A stretch of DNA of 54,559 bases, taken from NCBI GenBank assembly GCA_021463515.1, contig JAJTYZ010000070.1:1-54559 (forward strand). Direction: 5' to 3'. Of the stretch, positions 1-10,557 are shown piece by piece (position 1 is the stretch's first letter; each line of letters begins with the position of its first letter). Below the pieces are notes generated by a model. The model was not told the DNA's origin, did no database searches, and saw only the letters and a program-made list of their open reading frames with translations. Position numbers and translations under genes: made by a program. Source of the DNA: Chthoniobacterales bacterium (GTDB lineage: Bacteria > Verrucomicrobiota > Verrucomicrobiia > Chthoniobacterales > JACTMZ01).

Positions 1-591
<591 letters not shown>

Positions 592-607
592 TCCACGGGA
601 ATTATTG

Positions 608-638
608 ACGGCACTCGAAGAAATTCGGGTGCCGTTTT
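608..638 (+). terminator. hairpin with T-tract between gap and pgk (terminator/attenuator)
   Basis: ACGGCACTCGAA-GAAA-TTCGGGTGCCGT then TTTT: 12-bp stem (one G:U type pair), GNRA-like loop. Confidence 0.7.
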
Positions 639-650
639 CCATCTTACGCC

Positions 651-1895
651 ATGGCTAAATTCAAAACTCTCCACGATCACGATTTCGCGGGAAAGCGCGC
701 TCTCATTCGTGTGGACTTCAATGTTCCGCAGGACAAGACAACCGGAGCAATTACAAATAATCAGCGCATCGTCGCCGCATTGCCCACGATTCAGCATGTT
801 CTGGATCATGGGGGAGCGGTGGTGTTGATGAGTCATTTGGGGCGTCCGAATGGGCAACGTGTGGAAAAATTCACACTGCGCCCTGTGGCGGAGGAGCTGG
901 AAAAATTGCTGGGACGTCCGGTGAAGTTTGTGCCGTCGTGTCATGGGCCGGAGGCCGAGGCTGCCTGCGCCAATCTCCACCCTGGGGATGTCGTACTTTT
1001 AGAAAACTTGCGTTTTCACATTGAGGAGGAGGGCAAGGCAAAAGGTGCAGATGGAACCTCGATCAAAGCCGATCCTGCGCGGGTGGCGGCTTTTCGGGAG
1101 AGCCTGAGCAAACTTGGAGACATCTACATCAACGACGCTTTTGGCACGGCGCATCGCGCTCATTCTTCGATGGTGGGTGTTGCTCTTCCGCATAAAGCAG
1201 CGGGATTTTTGATGGAGAAAGAATTGAAGGCTTTTGCTTCGGTGTTGGAACACCCGAAACGTCCGCTTTTGGCCATTTTAGGAGGCGCAAAAATTGCAGA
1301 TAAAATTCCGCTTATTACGAATCTCATTGAAAAAGCCGACGAAATTATCATCGGTGGAGGGATGGCTTACACATTCAAAAAAGAGAACGAAGGAATGGAA
1401 ATAGGCGAGAGTCTTTTTGATGCCGAGGGGGCAAAGATTGTGCTGGATTTGGCAGCCAAGGCGAGAGCCCGTGGGGTGAATTTGATTTTTCCGGTGGACT
1501 ATGTATGCGGCGATTGCTTTTCGGCGGATGCTAAAACTCAGTCCGCCGATGATGCCTCGGGCATTCCCGAGGGATGGCAGGGATTGGATGCGGGGCCGAA
1601 GTCTATTGCCCTTTATCGTGAGGCGATTCTTCGTGCCAAAACCATCATTTGGAATGGCCCTCCCGGGGTCTTTGAGTTCGAAAAGTTTTGCGGTGCCACG
1701 CGGGCGATGGCCGAAGCGGTGGCGGAAGCCACGGCAAAAGGGGCCATTACGGTGGTAGGCGGAGGCGACACAGCCACGGCAGTAAAAAAGTTTGCGGTGG
1801 TCGATAAAGTCAGCCACTGCTCTACGGGTGGCGGTGCCAGTTTGGAGTTTTTGGAAGGTAAATCGCTCCCCGGAGTTGCCGCCTTAGAATCCTGA
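651..1895 (+). CDS. pgk: phosphoglycerate kinase
   Basis: [34 protein letters not shown] and GGGDTATAV motifs; downstream of gap. Confidence 0.97.
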   Translation: MAKFKTLHDHDFAGKRALIRVDFNVPQDKTTGAITNNQRIVAALPTIQHVLDHGGAVVLMSHLGRPNGQRVEKFTLRPVAEELEKLLGRPVKFVPSCHGPEAEAACANLHPGDVVLLENLRFHIEEEGKAKGADGTSIKADPARVAAFRESLSKLGDIYINDAFGTAHRAHSSMVGVALPHKAAGFLMEKELKAFASVLEHPKRPLLAILGGAKIADKIPLITNLIEKADEIIIGGGMAYTFKKENEGMEIGESLFDAEGAKIVLDLAAKARARGVNLIFPVDYVCGDCFSADAKTQSADDASGIPEGWQGLDAGPKSIALYREAILRAKTIIWNGPPGVFEFEKFCGATRAMAEAVAEATAKGAITVVGGGDTATAVKKFAVVDKVSHCSTGGGASLEFLEGKSLPGVAALES

Positions 1896-1971
1896 ATCAC
1901 TTGCCCACATGAGCATGAGAGCTTAACCTTTTAAGAGCGATTTATCCGATGCCTTGGTGTCGGTGCAAAGC

Positions 1972-3558
1972 ATGTTTAAGTTTTTTCATCGCCAACAGTT
2001 GGTTAAAAAAGGCCTCGCCTGCGGTAAATCACGCCGCAAGGTGGACGAAAGTCCATGGCGCGAGGCACTCGCTTGTGGATGGCTGCCTCGGATGCTCGTT
2101 TTTGTCGCCTTTGCTATTGGGTTAGCGGTGCTGATTTTTACCGGCGATCAGGCAGAGCCGCTTAAAAAATATCTTATCTGCTTTCTCGTCTTTGCCATTT
2201 CGGTGGCACAGCTTTGGGTAAATTACCCACAATCCTTTTATCGCAATTCCAGCCTCGCACTGATTTACGCGATTCTCTTTTTGCAGCTGGGAGTCATTAA
2301 AGGGCTGCTGATGTTGGCAAATTCTGGAAAAATTGATGTGCAACTTGTGCCCATGCTTATCCCTTATGCACTGGCACCTCTTGTCTTTTCAGTTCTTCTC
2401 GGGCGGCATCTGGGGCTTTTTGGCGGTATTTTGGTCAGTCTATGGGGTGCCTTTCTCATGCCGGTGATTGACACGGTATTTCTTGTAATTTCGCTGATTT
2501 CGGGTGTCGTGGCGGTTCTTTTTACATTGCAAGTACGTCGTCGCAGTCAACTCATCCGCGCCGGAGTTTATGTTGGTTTGGCCGTGTGGTTGTTGGGGGC
2601 GATCTTTGGGCAAATTGGTCCCAACATTGTGACATCGCCCGATCTGACGGATTGGATGATGGTCGGATGGCAGACGTTGGCAGCCTTCGGCGTTGGCATC
2701 GGAACGGCAGTTGTGGTGAGCGGAACATTGCCGATTGTTGAACATATCTTTGGAATCACGACGGATATTTCGTGGTTGGAGTCCGCCGATTTGAATCACC
2801 CGCTGCTTAAGCGTATGACGCTCGAAGCTCCCGGCACTTACCATCACAGCCTTGCCGTCGCTAACCTTGCCGAGGCTGGGGCGGAAGCCATTGGAGCCAA
2901 TCCGACGTTATGCCGTGTATGTGCGTATTTTCATGACATCGGCAAACTCGTAAAGCCGGAGTATTTCACCGAAAACATGGTTTCCGGCGAGAATCCCCAT
3001 GATGATCTTGCGCCCTCCATGAGTGCGCTCATTATTATTTCGCACGTCAAAGAAGGGGTTGATCTCGCGTTGAAACACGGGCTCAACGAGCGCATCGTGG
3101 ATGTGATTCGAGAGCATCATGGCAATTCGCTCGTTCGCTATTTTTACAAACGTGCCCTACAGCAAGCAGAGGACGCCCGTCTCGGCGGAAAAATCATGAA
3201 TCTGCGTTCAGATGATGTTCCTACGGTGAGCGAAGAAAGTTTCCGCTACCAGGGCACGAATCCACAGACAAAGGAAAGTGGCATTATTTGCCTTGCGGAC
3301 GCGGTGGAAAGCGCGTCGCGTAGCTTGGAACGTCCGACGCCTCAACGCATCGAGGACTTGGTGGATGAAGTGATCTCGCAAAAAATGGAGGATGGAATAC
3401 TTGAGGAATGCCCGTTGACCTTGGCAGACATACGCCATCTTAAAGCCAGCTTCGACTTCACGCTGCTCAACATGATGCACAGTCGCATTGCTTATCCGAA
3501 AGACGAAGAGCGTGGTTCGACAAATGGGGGACGAACGACGCCTGCGGTGACGGCATGA
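1972..3558 (+). CDS. 7TM-HD family HDIG-domain phosphohydrolase (PgpH/YqfF-like)
   Basis: Multiple TM segments then HD domain: HHSLAVANLAEAGAEAIGAN...FHDIGKL...ISHVKEGVDLA...REHHG. Start taken at internal ATG 1972; ORF track starts at TTG 1954. Confidence 0.88.
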   Translation: MFKFFHRQQLVKKGLACGKSRRKVDESPWREALACGWLPRMLVFVAFAIGLAVLIFTGDQAEPLKKYLICFLVFAISVAQLWVNYPQSFYRNSSLALIYAILFLQLGVIKGLLMLANSGKIDVQLVPMLIPYALAPLVFSVLLGRHLGLFGGILVSLWGAFLMPVIDTVFLVISLISGVVAVLFTLQVRRRSQLIRAGVYVGLAVWLLGAIFGQIGPNIVTSPDLTDWMMVGWQTLAAFGVGIGTAVVVSGTLPIVEHIFGITTDISWLESADLNHPLLKRMTLEAPGTYHHSLAVANLAEAGAEAIGANPTLCRVCAYFHDIGKLVKPEYFTENMVSGENPHDDLAPSMSALIIISHVKEGVDLALKHGLNERIVDVIREHHGNSLVRYFYKRALQQAEDARLGGKIMNLRSDDVPTVSEESFRYQGTNPQTKESGIICLADAVESASRSLERPTPQRIEDLVDEVISQKMEDGILEECPLTLADIRHLKASFDFTLLNMMHSRIAYPKDEERGSTNGGRTTPAVTA

Positions 3559-3600
3559 GCCATCCATGATGGCCGAGGCGACGGGCGTAGGGAGAAGGGT

Positions 3601-4050
3601 ATGAAAACTCCGCCATTTCTTTGGCTAAATCGCCAGCGGATTGTACCCGCCAAAGAATTACAAGGCGGCATTACAAAAAAAATCGTGCAATCTGCTTATC
3701 CCGTCATCGTCAAGAAAGCGACACCGGATTCCGTGTTAAATGCCTTGGATGAAATTGTGGTGACGCTTGTTTCTGATCGCCGTATGGCATCCTTGCATTG
3801 TGAATTTCTCGGCGACGATTCACCGACGGATGTGATCACCTTCCATCATGGAGAAATTGTACTAAGCGCAGAAACAGCCCAACGCGAAGCACGAGAACGC
3901 AAATTGCCCTTGCCGCAAGAAATCGCACGGTATGCAGTGCATGGTCTTCTTCATTTAGCGGGTTGGATGGATGACACACCGAAAGCCGCCGCAGCGATGC
4001 GTGATGTGCAGGAGGAAATTTTACGACGCGCTTGCGGTGACTTGTGCTAG
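3601..4050 (+). CDS. ybeY: endoribonuclease YbeY / rRNA maturation factor
   Basis: SPTDVITFHHGEIVLS and HGLLHLAGWMDD metal-binding motif. Confidence 0.9.
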   Translation: MKTPPFLWLNRQRIVPAKELQGGITKKIVQSAYPVIVKKATPDSVLNALDEIVVTLVSDRRMASLHCEFLGDDSPTDVITFHHGEIVLSAETAQREARERKLPLPQEIARYAVHGLLHLAGWMDDTPKAAAAMRDVQEEILRRACGDLC

Positions 4051-4059
4051 ATTGCACCG

Positions 4060-4659
4060 ATGTTTCACCCGAGCTGTCATCCTGAAATCACCGCGCAACT
4101 CACCGAGTGGTGGCGCATGGTGGAGTTATGTTTGCCCGGGCACACCCAATGCGGTGCCGCGACATTTTGCCCTACAGGATGGAAAACCTTGGAGAAGGAA
4201 TGGGATGAATGGGTCGAAGAAATTTATTTGCCAACGCTCGCCTGTGATTTGTCCTTTTGTTACACGCTCTGTGCGCTGAATGAAATAGGGGACTATTTGA
4301 ATTCGGATGTTATGTGCGGCTGTATGCTCGAAGGGGCGGTTGGAGAGCGGAGCATTGCCGTTGGGCGAAGGACGCTGATTGATTACTTGCCTCCTCGTGG
4401 AGCAAAGATGTTGGGGCAGTATCGCCGGATGGCACTGAATGACACGCAGCGGGGGCACATGGTTCTCGTTTTGCTGATGCGAGGTTTTATTTTCCATCTT
4501 CCCGTTCTGGAAATTTCCATCGCCCTTTTGCTGGCGGAATCCGTTCTTGGGGCGCGTTCCATCGGCGTAACATTGCCTGCCGAGCAGCTCATGGACATGA
4601 TTCGTCGTGTCCGGGAGCCGACGTTCAAAGCCTTAGCGGTAGAGATTGCGGCGGTATGA
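4060..4659 (+). CDS. uncharacterised protein between ybeY and clpS
   Basis: Intact 199-aa ORF, ATGA-overlapped with clpS; no family recognised. Confidence 0.7.
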   Translation: MFHPSCHPEITAQLTEWWRMVELCLPGHTQCGAATFCPTGWKTLEKEWDEWVEEIYLPTLACDLSFCYTLCALNEIGDYLNSDVMCGCMLEGAVGERSIAVGRRTLIDYLPPRGAKMLGQYRRMALNDTQRGHMVLVLLMRGFIFHLPVLEISIALLLAESVLGARSIGVTLPAEQLMDMIRRVREPTFKALAVEIAAV

Positions 4660-4943
4660 TTGCGGCTCCGACATTAAAACCCGAAGCGCGAGATGAGGCG
4701 CGACTTTTAACACCTTGGAATGTCGTGGTTCATAATGACCCCGTGAATTTGATGCCCTACGTGACGATGGTTTTTCAGCGTGTTTTTGGGTTTTCTCGCA
4801 CCAAGGCAGAGAAGCACATGTTGGAAGTACATCATAAGGGTCGCTCCATGGTGTGGTCAGGCGAGCGTGAACGGGCAGAGGCGTATGTGGAAAAATTGCA
4901 TGGATTTCTCCTGCTGGCGACCGTGGAGCAGATAAATTCCTGA
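4656..4943 (+). CDS. clpS: ATP-dependent Clp protease adaptor ClpS
   Basis: PWNVVVHNDPVNLMPYVTMVFQRVFGFSRTKAEKHMLEVHHKG signature. Confidence 0.93.
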   Translation: MIAAPTLKPEARDEARLLTPWNVVVHNDPVNLMPYVTMVFQRVFGFSRTKAEKHMLEVHHKGRSMVWSGERERAEAYVEKLHGFLLLATVEQINS

Positions 4944-4947
4944 CCTT

Positions 4948-5433
4948 ATGCGAATCGCTCGCCATTCGTCAGATACATGGGAAATTAGCCATATCCCATC
5001 CTTTTTTTATGAGTGCCTCCGAGATTTGCCCTCGCTTGCTGCCGTGCATGACAAGGTAAAATCGCGATTGTATCCTGATCCCGTGACAAGCGATGGGCCT
5101 GACGATTTGCGTGAGGACTGGCGGGAACATATTCAGCCGGAGTTGGAATGTCTCTTTGCGGGGAGCCGGGAAATTGTGGCCAAAGATATTGGCGGGCTGA
5201 AGCCTTCGCATGGAGAATTGCGGGTGATTGTTCCAACGGCCCATGGCGAGGCTTGGCTCAATGTTCTCAATCAGGCGCGGTTAATCATCGCGGAGAAAAA
5301 CGGCTTCACCGAGAGGGATTTTCAACATAAGGAGTTCCCTGATTTTTCTACACAGCGGGGAATGGATTTGCTGCGTATGGATTTTTACGCGCATATGCAG
5401 ATGTTGATCTTGGAGGCACTGGAAGAACATTGA
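4948..5433 (+). CDS. DUF2017-like protein (ClpS neighbour)
   Basis: 161-aa ORF immediately after clpS, general resemblance to the DUF2017 family that neighbours clpS elsewhere. Confidence 0.5.
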   Translation: MRIARHSSDTWEISHIPSFFYECLRDLPSLAAVHDKVKSRLYPDPVTSDGPDDLREDWREHIQPELECLFAGSREIVAKDIGGLKPSHGELRVIVPTAHGEAWLNVLNQARLIIAEKNGFTERDFQHKEFPDFSTQRGMDLLRMDFYAHMQMLILEALEEH

Positions 5434-5969
5434 TGAAGGCTGCGGAAACAACGCAGGCCATCTTGTTGCGCCGCGCTCGCTTTAGTGAATCTAGTTATGT
5501 CTTGATTTGGCTCGCGCCCGACCAAGGAAAGCTCCGCACCGTGGTGCGGGGAACGGCAAAACGCGGCAGTACGATGCGGGGGAGATTGGATTTATTTTAC
5601 TTAGTAGAAATTCAATTTGCCGAAGCAAAGAAATCCGATCTTCATTCCTTACGCGAAGTACGCCTTCTCGAAACATGGGAATCGCTGCGTGAAAATTACG
5701 CCCGCCTGTTAGCCGCCTCCTATTTCACGGAATTGTGCGATTTACTTTCCGAGCCCGGACATGCGGCGCACGGACTTTTTGGCCTTCTCCAACGCGCACT
5801 GGGATACCTTTGTAAGCATGACCCCTCCAAACGTTCTGTGGAATTTTTTGAGTCTGAAACATGCCGCCTCATGGGATTTGGTCATTCTCAGAACGCCCCG
5901 GGTGCCATCGAGGAACATGCCGGACACCTGCCCGCCAATCGTCGCCGCTTGATGAGGATGTTTGGGTGA
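5430..5969 (+). CDS. recO: DNA repair protein RecO (short form)
   Basis: AILLRRARFSESSYVLIWLAPDQGKLRTVVRGTAKRGSTMRGRLDLFYLVEIQF is RecO OB-fold-like; 179 aa. Confidence 0.75.
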   Translation: MMKAAETTQAILLRRARFSESSYVLIWLAPDQGKLRTVVRGTAKRGSTMRGRLDLFYLVEIQFAEAKKSDLHSLREVRLLETWESLRENYARLLAASYFTELCDLLSEPGHAAHGLFGLLQRALGYLCKHDPSKRSVEFFESETCRLMGFGHSQNAPGAIEEHAGHLPANRRRLMRMFG

Positions 5970-5975
5970 GGGAAG

Positions 5976-5998
5976 GCCCGATGCGTTGCGAATCGGGC
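5976..5998 (+). terminator. hairpin downstream of recO
   Basis: GCCCGAT-gcgttgcga-ATCGGGC perfect 7-bp inverted repeat 7 nt after the recO stop; no T-tract. Confidence 0.4.
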
Positions 5999-6114
5999 AT
6001 GTATGAGTCAAGGAGCACAAGCGATCATGTCTGGGATTTTCATGGTTGATAGATAGGTCGGTATTTTCTTGATATGCCTCTCGGCGCACGGGAGAAACTC
6101 TGAGCTTCTGCTCC

Positions 6115-6783
6115 ATGCGTATTTTTGAAATAATTGGACCCTCTATGATTGGTCCTTCGAGCTCGCATACGGCTGGTGCTTGCCGTTTGGGGTGGGTGGC
6201 GCGGGAGTTATTGGGGGAAATACCCACGGAGGTTATCGTGGGATTGCATGGCTCATTTTGGGCGACAGGCGACGGACATGGGACGAAAGAAGCAATTACA
6301 GCAGGGCTGCTGGGGTTTGCGCCGGATGATGAAAGACTCATTCAAGCACCTGTCTTGGCACGAGAGGCGGGAATGACGGTTCATTTTGATTTTCTTGATC
6401 TCGGCCCGCAGGCGCATCCCAATTCTGTGCGACTTCAACTTCGTGGAGCGAATCGTGAGGTCGCCTTGATTGGCTCTTCCGTGGGGGGAGGGAATGTGTG
6501 CGTGCAGGAAATTGACGAGCTTCCGGTAGATATTCGCGGCACCTTGGTGACCCTCATTTTATGGCATCAGGATACACCGGGATTTCTTGCGGGAATTACG
6601 GCGGTATTGGCCTGCGTGCAAATCAATGTCGCCACCATTCGCACAAGTCGTCTGCAACGTGGGGAAGAGGCGATAACGGCGATAGAAGTAGATGGGGCTG
6701 TGCCGCGTGAAGTAAGTGCTCTCTTGCAAAAGGCATCGGCCATCGAACGCATCGTATGCCTCTCTGTCTTACCGGGATTCTAA
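6115..6783 (+). CDS. sdaAB: L-serine dehydratase, iron-sulfur-dependent, beta subunit
   Basis: EIIGPSMIGPSSSHTAGACRLG motif plus C-terminal ACT-like domain. Confidence 0.93.
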   Translation: MRIFEIIGPSMIGPSSSHTAGACRLGWVARELLGEIPTEVIVGLHGSFWATGDGHGTKEAITAGLLGFAPDDERLIQAPVLAREAGMTVHFDFLDLGPQAHPNSVRLQLRGANREVALIGSSVGGGNVCVQEIDELPVDIRGTLVTLILWHQDTPGFLAGITAVLACVQINVATIRTSRLQRGEEAITAIEVDGAVPREVSALLQKASAIERIVCLSVLPGF

Positions 6784-6785
6784 CC

Positions 6786-7715
6786 ATGCAATATCAATAC
6801 CGAACGGCGGCGGAATTATTGGAGCTTTGTCGAAGTCATTCGCTATCGGTCGCGGAGCTGACTGTGCGTGGCGAGGTGGAAAATGGCATGGCAAGCCGTG
6901 AGGAAATTGAATCTCGCATGCTCACTTATTATCGAAGCATGAAAGATTCTGTTCACAAGGGATTGCAAATTACAGAACGGAGTCGCAGTGGACTTTCTGG
7001 TGGAGATTCACGTCGGGTTTTAGCTCATAGTTCAGGGCCCAACCCAAGTGCTCTCGGCGCGACTTTTGAACGCTGCATTGCTTACGCTTTGGCGGTGTTG
7101 GAAACAAATGCCGCGTTTGGTCGTATTGTGGCAACGCCAACGGCTGGAAGTGCGGGAATCTGCCCGGCGTGTTTGCTGACATGGCAGGAAGAACGGAAGG
7201 CGACGGACAAAGTCACAATGCAGGGATTATTTACAGCGGCGGGTATTGGGCGCGTGATTGGTCTCGGCGCCTGTTTTTCCGGTGCGCGGGGGGGATGTCA
7301 GGCGGAAGTGGGGAGTGCCAGCGCGATGGCGGCGGCAGCAATTTGCGAGCTAGACGGCGGGTCGCCGGAGGATGTGGTTCATGCTGCGGCATTAGCTTTG
7401 CAAAATACCTTAGGACTTATTTGTGATCCGATTGGAGGCTATGTGGAGGCTCCCTGTATGATGCGTAACGGACTTTTTGGGCTACATTCTTTTGGAGCCG
7501 CTGCGGTCGCTCTCAGTGGTGTTCGCAGCATCGTGCCTTTTGACGAAGTGGTATCCGTCCTTCGTGAGGTCGGCAATAAAATGCCACGAATTTACAAAGA
7601 GACGGCAGAGGGTGGACTTGCCACAACACCGACGGGATTGCAATTTTTACGACATCCAAAACCTGCCGGTGACAGAGGATTCAAGGCTTCGCAATGGCCG
7701 CAACCGGAGGCGTAA
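6786..7715 (+). CDS. sdaAA: L-serine dehydratase, iron-sulfur-dependent, alpha subunit
   Basis: ATPTAGSAGICPACLL, GARGGCQAEVGSASAMAAAA, CDPIGGYVEAPCMMRN. Start set at ATG 6786. Confidence 0.93.
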   Translation: MQYQYRTAAELLELCRSHSLSVAELTVRGEVENGMASREEIESRMLTYYRSMKDSVHKGLQITERSRSGLSGGDSRRVLAHSSGPNPSALGATFERCIAYALAVLETNAAFGRIVATPTAGSAGICPACLLTWQEERKATDKVTMQGLFTAAGIGRVIGLGACFSGARGGCQAEVGSASAMAAAAICELDGGSPEDVVHAAALALQNTLGLICDPIGGYVEAPCMMRNGLFGLHSFGAAAVALSGVRSIVPFDEVVSVLREVGNKMPRIYKETAEGGLATTPTGLQFLRHPKPAGDRGFKASQWPQPEA

Positions 7716-8080
7716 AACTCAGTTGGACGTTCACCCACGCATTTTTAATTTTTCAAAATGAGGGCCGATTGAGGTGAGATTTGGCCAGCCCGGCTGACGG
7801 GGAAGGTGCCCACCGCCGTGATCGCAAAGGGCCACAACATTGGCAGCAGCGGCGGTGACGTGTGGGTTAAAGCCCGCGAGAATGAGAGAGGTCGCCTCCC
7901 GGACTCGAACCATAAATCACTCAATGTTTCCCATCCCCATCCGGACGCTTTGTGATTTCGTTGCGTATCTCATGTTTTTAACTTCGAAAGAATTTTCAAA
8001 CGAAACTTAAAAAACATGTTGACATCTTTTTCAGAATGTGTCAAACAAGAAGGAGATTACTTTTCAAGTTTCCCTCATTT

Positions 8081-8875
8081 ATGAAGACACGAGGTTTTTT
8101 TACAATTTCTCCGAGGAATCCATGGAAGTGTAGGAGGGCATTTACCTTGGTAGAAATGTTGGTAGCCGTCGCCATTTTGATATTTTTGGCGATGCTGCTT
8201 ATTCCTGGAATTAAGGGTGTGGTTTCAAAATCTCAAGGCGTCCATTGCATGAGCAATCTACGCCAAATTGGCTTGGGAGTTGCCAGCTATACCGCAGAGC
8301 ACAATGGGGCATTTCCTCGGGGCGGTTGGAATGATGGGAATGGTGTACCGTTTGAGCAGCCTTATTTAGATGGCATCGCGTGGCTGTCGGACATCTACCC
8401 TTATGTGGGAGAGAACCGAGACATCTTTGTGTGTCCTTCGGGAAAAAACCAATCTCCTACGGGTCTTTCCTCGTGGATTCGTATGCCAGGCGGTAAATCC
8501 TCCGATCCCAAATACCCCTTTCATTACGCGTACAATGCGCACCTCAATTCCAATCGGCTCAATTTACTTAACAACACGCACGTTCAGGCATTTGTAAATA
8601 GGGTGGCGGCGGTGCGGAATCTTTCGGGACTTCCCGTTATGATTGACATTGTTTTTCAGAATAATTTTTCCGGTGATTTTCCGGTTTTTGAACCCAATCC
8701 CTCCGACACAGCCGCCCAAATTTTTGCAGCGCGACATAGTGAGAGAGGCAATGTGTTGTGGGGAGATGGCTCGGTAAGCTCCATGACATTCAAGGAGTGG
8801 GTAAGTGCTCCTGCGACACGAATTTCTAGTGGAAGTTGGAAAAACTACCGCTTTTGCACAGGAAATTATCCATGA
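8081..8875 (+). CDS. type II secretion/prepilin-type pseudopilin with H-X9-DG domain
   Basis: RRAFTLVEMLVAVAILIFLAMLLIPGI N-methylation motif; C-terminal HSERGNVLWGDG = H-X9-DG. Confidence 0.9.
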   Translation: MKTRGFFTISPRNPWKCRRAFTLVEMLVAVAILIFLAMLLIPGIKGVVSKSQGVHCMSNLRQIGLGVASYTAEHNGAFPRGGWNDGNGVPFEQPYLDGIAWLSDIYPYVGENRDIFVCPSGKNQSPTGLSSWIRMPGGKSSDPKYPFHYAYNAHLNSNRLNLLNNTHVQAFVNRVAAVRNLSGLPVMIDIVFQNNFSGDFPVFEPNPSDTAAQIFAARHSERGNVLWGDGSVSSMTFKEWVSAPATRISSGSWKNYRFCTGNYP

Positions 8876-10557
8876 CAATTCTCCGCCTTTTACCTGCGAG
8901 CGTCGTTCTTATCGGCATTATCACTTTTGCGTCCTGCAAGAAACAACCAGCACCTATTGCCTCTATTGATAAAACGGAAGATCTCCGCCACCGGCTTGAA
9001 CAGGCACTTGCGACGGGAGAAAAAGAAATTGTTTTGCCGCCGGGGCGTTACCGTGTGACACCAAAAAACCGCGAACATTTGGCTCTCCGTGGCGTATGTG
9101 ACCGCGTCATTATTGCCGATGGTGTGGAGGTAATATGCACCGAAACGACACGCGCCCTGACCATTGAAAATTGCCATAATGTGACATTGCGTGGCCTGAC
9201 GATTGACTATGATCCGTTGCCTTATACGCAGGCTCGCATTGAGGAAATTTCGTCCGACGCGTCGCGGCTGAAAGCCCGCGTGATTGACGGCTATCCGCAC
9301 GCGGAAGCAGGTTCGGGGAGCGTCGAAATTTTTAATCCCGAGACCAATCGTTTGCGGGGACGAATGACTTATTATGGCACGCGTTTTGAGCCTATGGCAG
9401 ATGGTATGGTGTTATTGGTTAAGAATCGCGTGCAGCCGGAATTGGCGATGGAGAGGGGGGGGGATATTGCGGTCTTTAAGGTTCCCCACGCACCCGGAGG
9501 AGAAATGCCGCATGCGATTATGTCAACCGATAGCACCGGATTGGTTTTTGAAAATGTGACACTCTATGCCTCAAATGTTTTTGGGTTTTTCGAAAACGGA
9601 TGCGATGGCTCTAAATATCTTGGTTGCACGGTGGAACGTCGTCTGCTGGATCGCGACATCTTGCCACGGGCCTATCCGCGTTTGCGCTCGTTAAATGCCG
9701 ATGCCTACCACTCCAAAAATGCGCATCATGGCCCAACTTATGACCACTGCGTGGCGCATTTTATGGGGGATGATGCGATTGCCATTAATGGCGATTTTCA
9801 TTTTGTCACGCAAGGGGAAGGGCGTGTTTGGCGGGTGTTGGCTAAGGGAAAGATGAACATGCAAACGGGTGATGAGGTGCAGATATTCACTTACGATGGT
9901 AGGCGTTTGGAAAATCGAAAAATTCTTTCACTAACGCCGGATGGTACGGCTACGGAGGAGGAACGTGAGCTGGTGATACAACAGCAGATGAATGAGGCGC
10001 TGCGAAAGACAGGGCTAACATCCGCATGGCGCGTGGAGTTAGACCGTGTGGAAAGTGTTCCACCGGGCACCTTGATTTGTTCTGCCGATCGTATTGGCAA
10101 CGGATTTTCTATTCGCAATTGCCATGTAGGCTTTAATCGTTCGCGTGGCATTTTGGTCAAAGCCGGACATGGAGAAATTTCCGATAATGTGATTGAGGGT
10201 TCTGTTATGACCGGCATTTTAATTTCGCCGGAATACTGGTGGTTGGAGGCGGGACTTGCGGATGATCTTATCATTGCCAACAACCGCATTGAGCAAGGCA
10301 GCGGCATGGGAATTGCGGTGGTTGCCGAGGGAGGAGATCACACCCTGGCACCCGCCGGTGCTTTCCGTTCTCTTCGCGTCATTGGAAATATCATTCGTGG
10401 CGGAGCTTCGCCTGGGCTTCTTCTTACATCCATTCGTGGCCTTACCGAGGAAAACAACACGGTAGAACCAGACCCAAATATAGAACTTCTCCCATGGCAT
10501 ATCGGACCGTGGGGGCACGACGGAATTACGCCTGTCATACACATGAACGTCGAATGA
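8872..10557 (+). CDS. lipoprotein with right-handed parallel beta-helix repeats
   Basis: Lipobox FASC, then IENCHNVTLRGLTIDYDP, IRNCHVGFNRSRGILVKAGHGEISDNVIEG repeats; ATGA overlap with preceding gene. Confidence 0.85.
   Translation: MTILRLLPASVVLIGIITFASCKKQPAPIASIDKTEDLRHRLEQALATGEKEIVLPPGRYRVTPKNREHLALRGVCDRVIIADGVEVICTETTRALTIENCHNVTLRGLTIDYDPLPYTQARIEEISSDASRLKARVIDGYPHAEAGSGSVEIFNPETNRLRGRMTYYGTRFEPMADGMVLLVKNRVQPELAMERGGDIAVFKVPHAPGGEMPHAIMSTDSTGLVFENVTLYASNVFGFFENGCDGSKYLGCTVERRLLDRDILPRAYPRLRSLNADAYHSKNAHHGPTYDHCVAHFMGDDAIAINGDFHFVTQGEGRVWRVLAKGKMNMQTGDEVQIFTYDGRRLENRKILSLTPDGTATEEERELVIQQQMNEALRKTGLTSAWRVELDRVESVPPGTLICSADRIGNGFSIRNCHVGFNRSRGILVKAGHGEISDNVIEGSVMTGILISPEYWWLEAGLADDLIIANNRIEQGSGMGIAVVAEGGDHTLAPAGAFRSLRVIGNIIRGGASPGLLLTSIRGLTEENNTVEPDPNIELLPWHIGPWGHDGITPVIHMNVE

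Noticed and set aside
7889-7912. tRNA gene 3' end (minus strand)
   Set aside because: T-loop-like GGTTCGAGTCC present, but T-stem pairing fails and no acceptor/D/anticodon arms are found.
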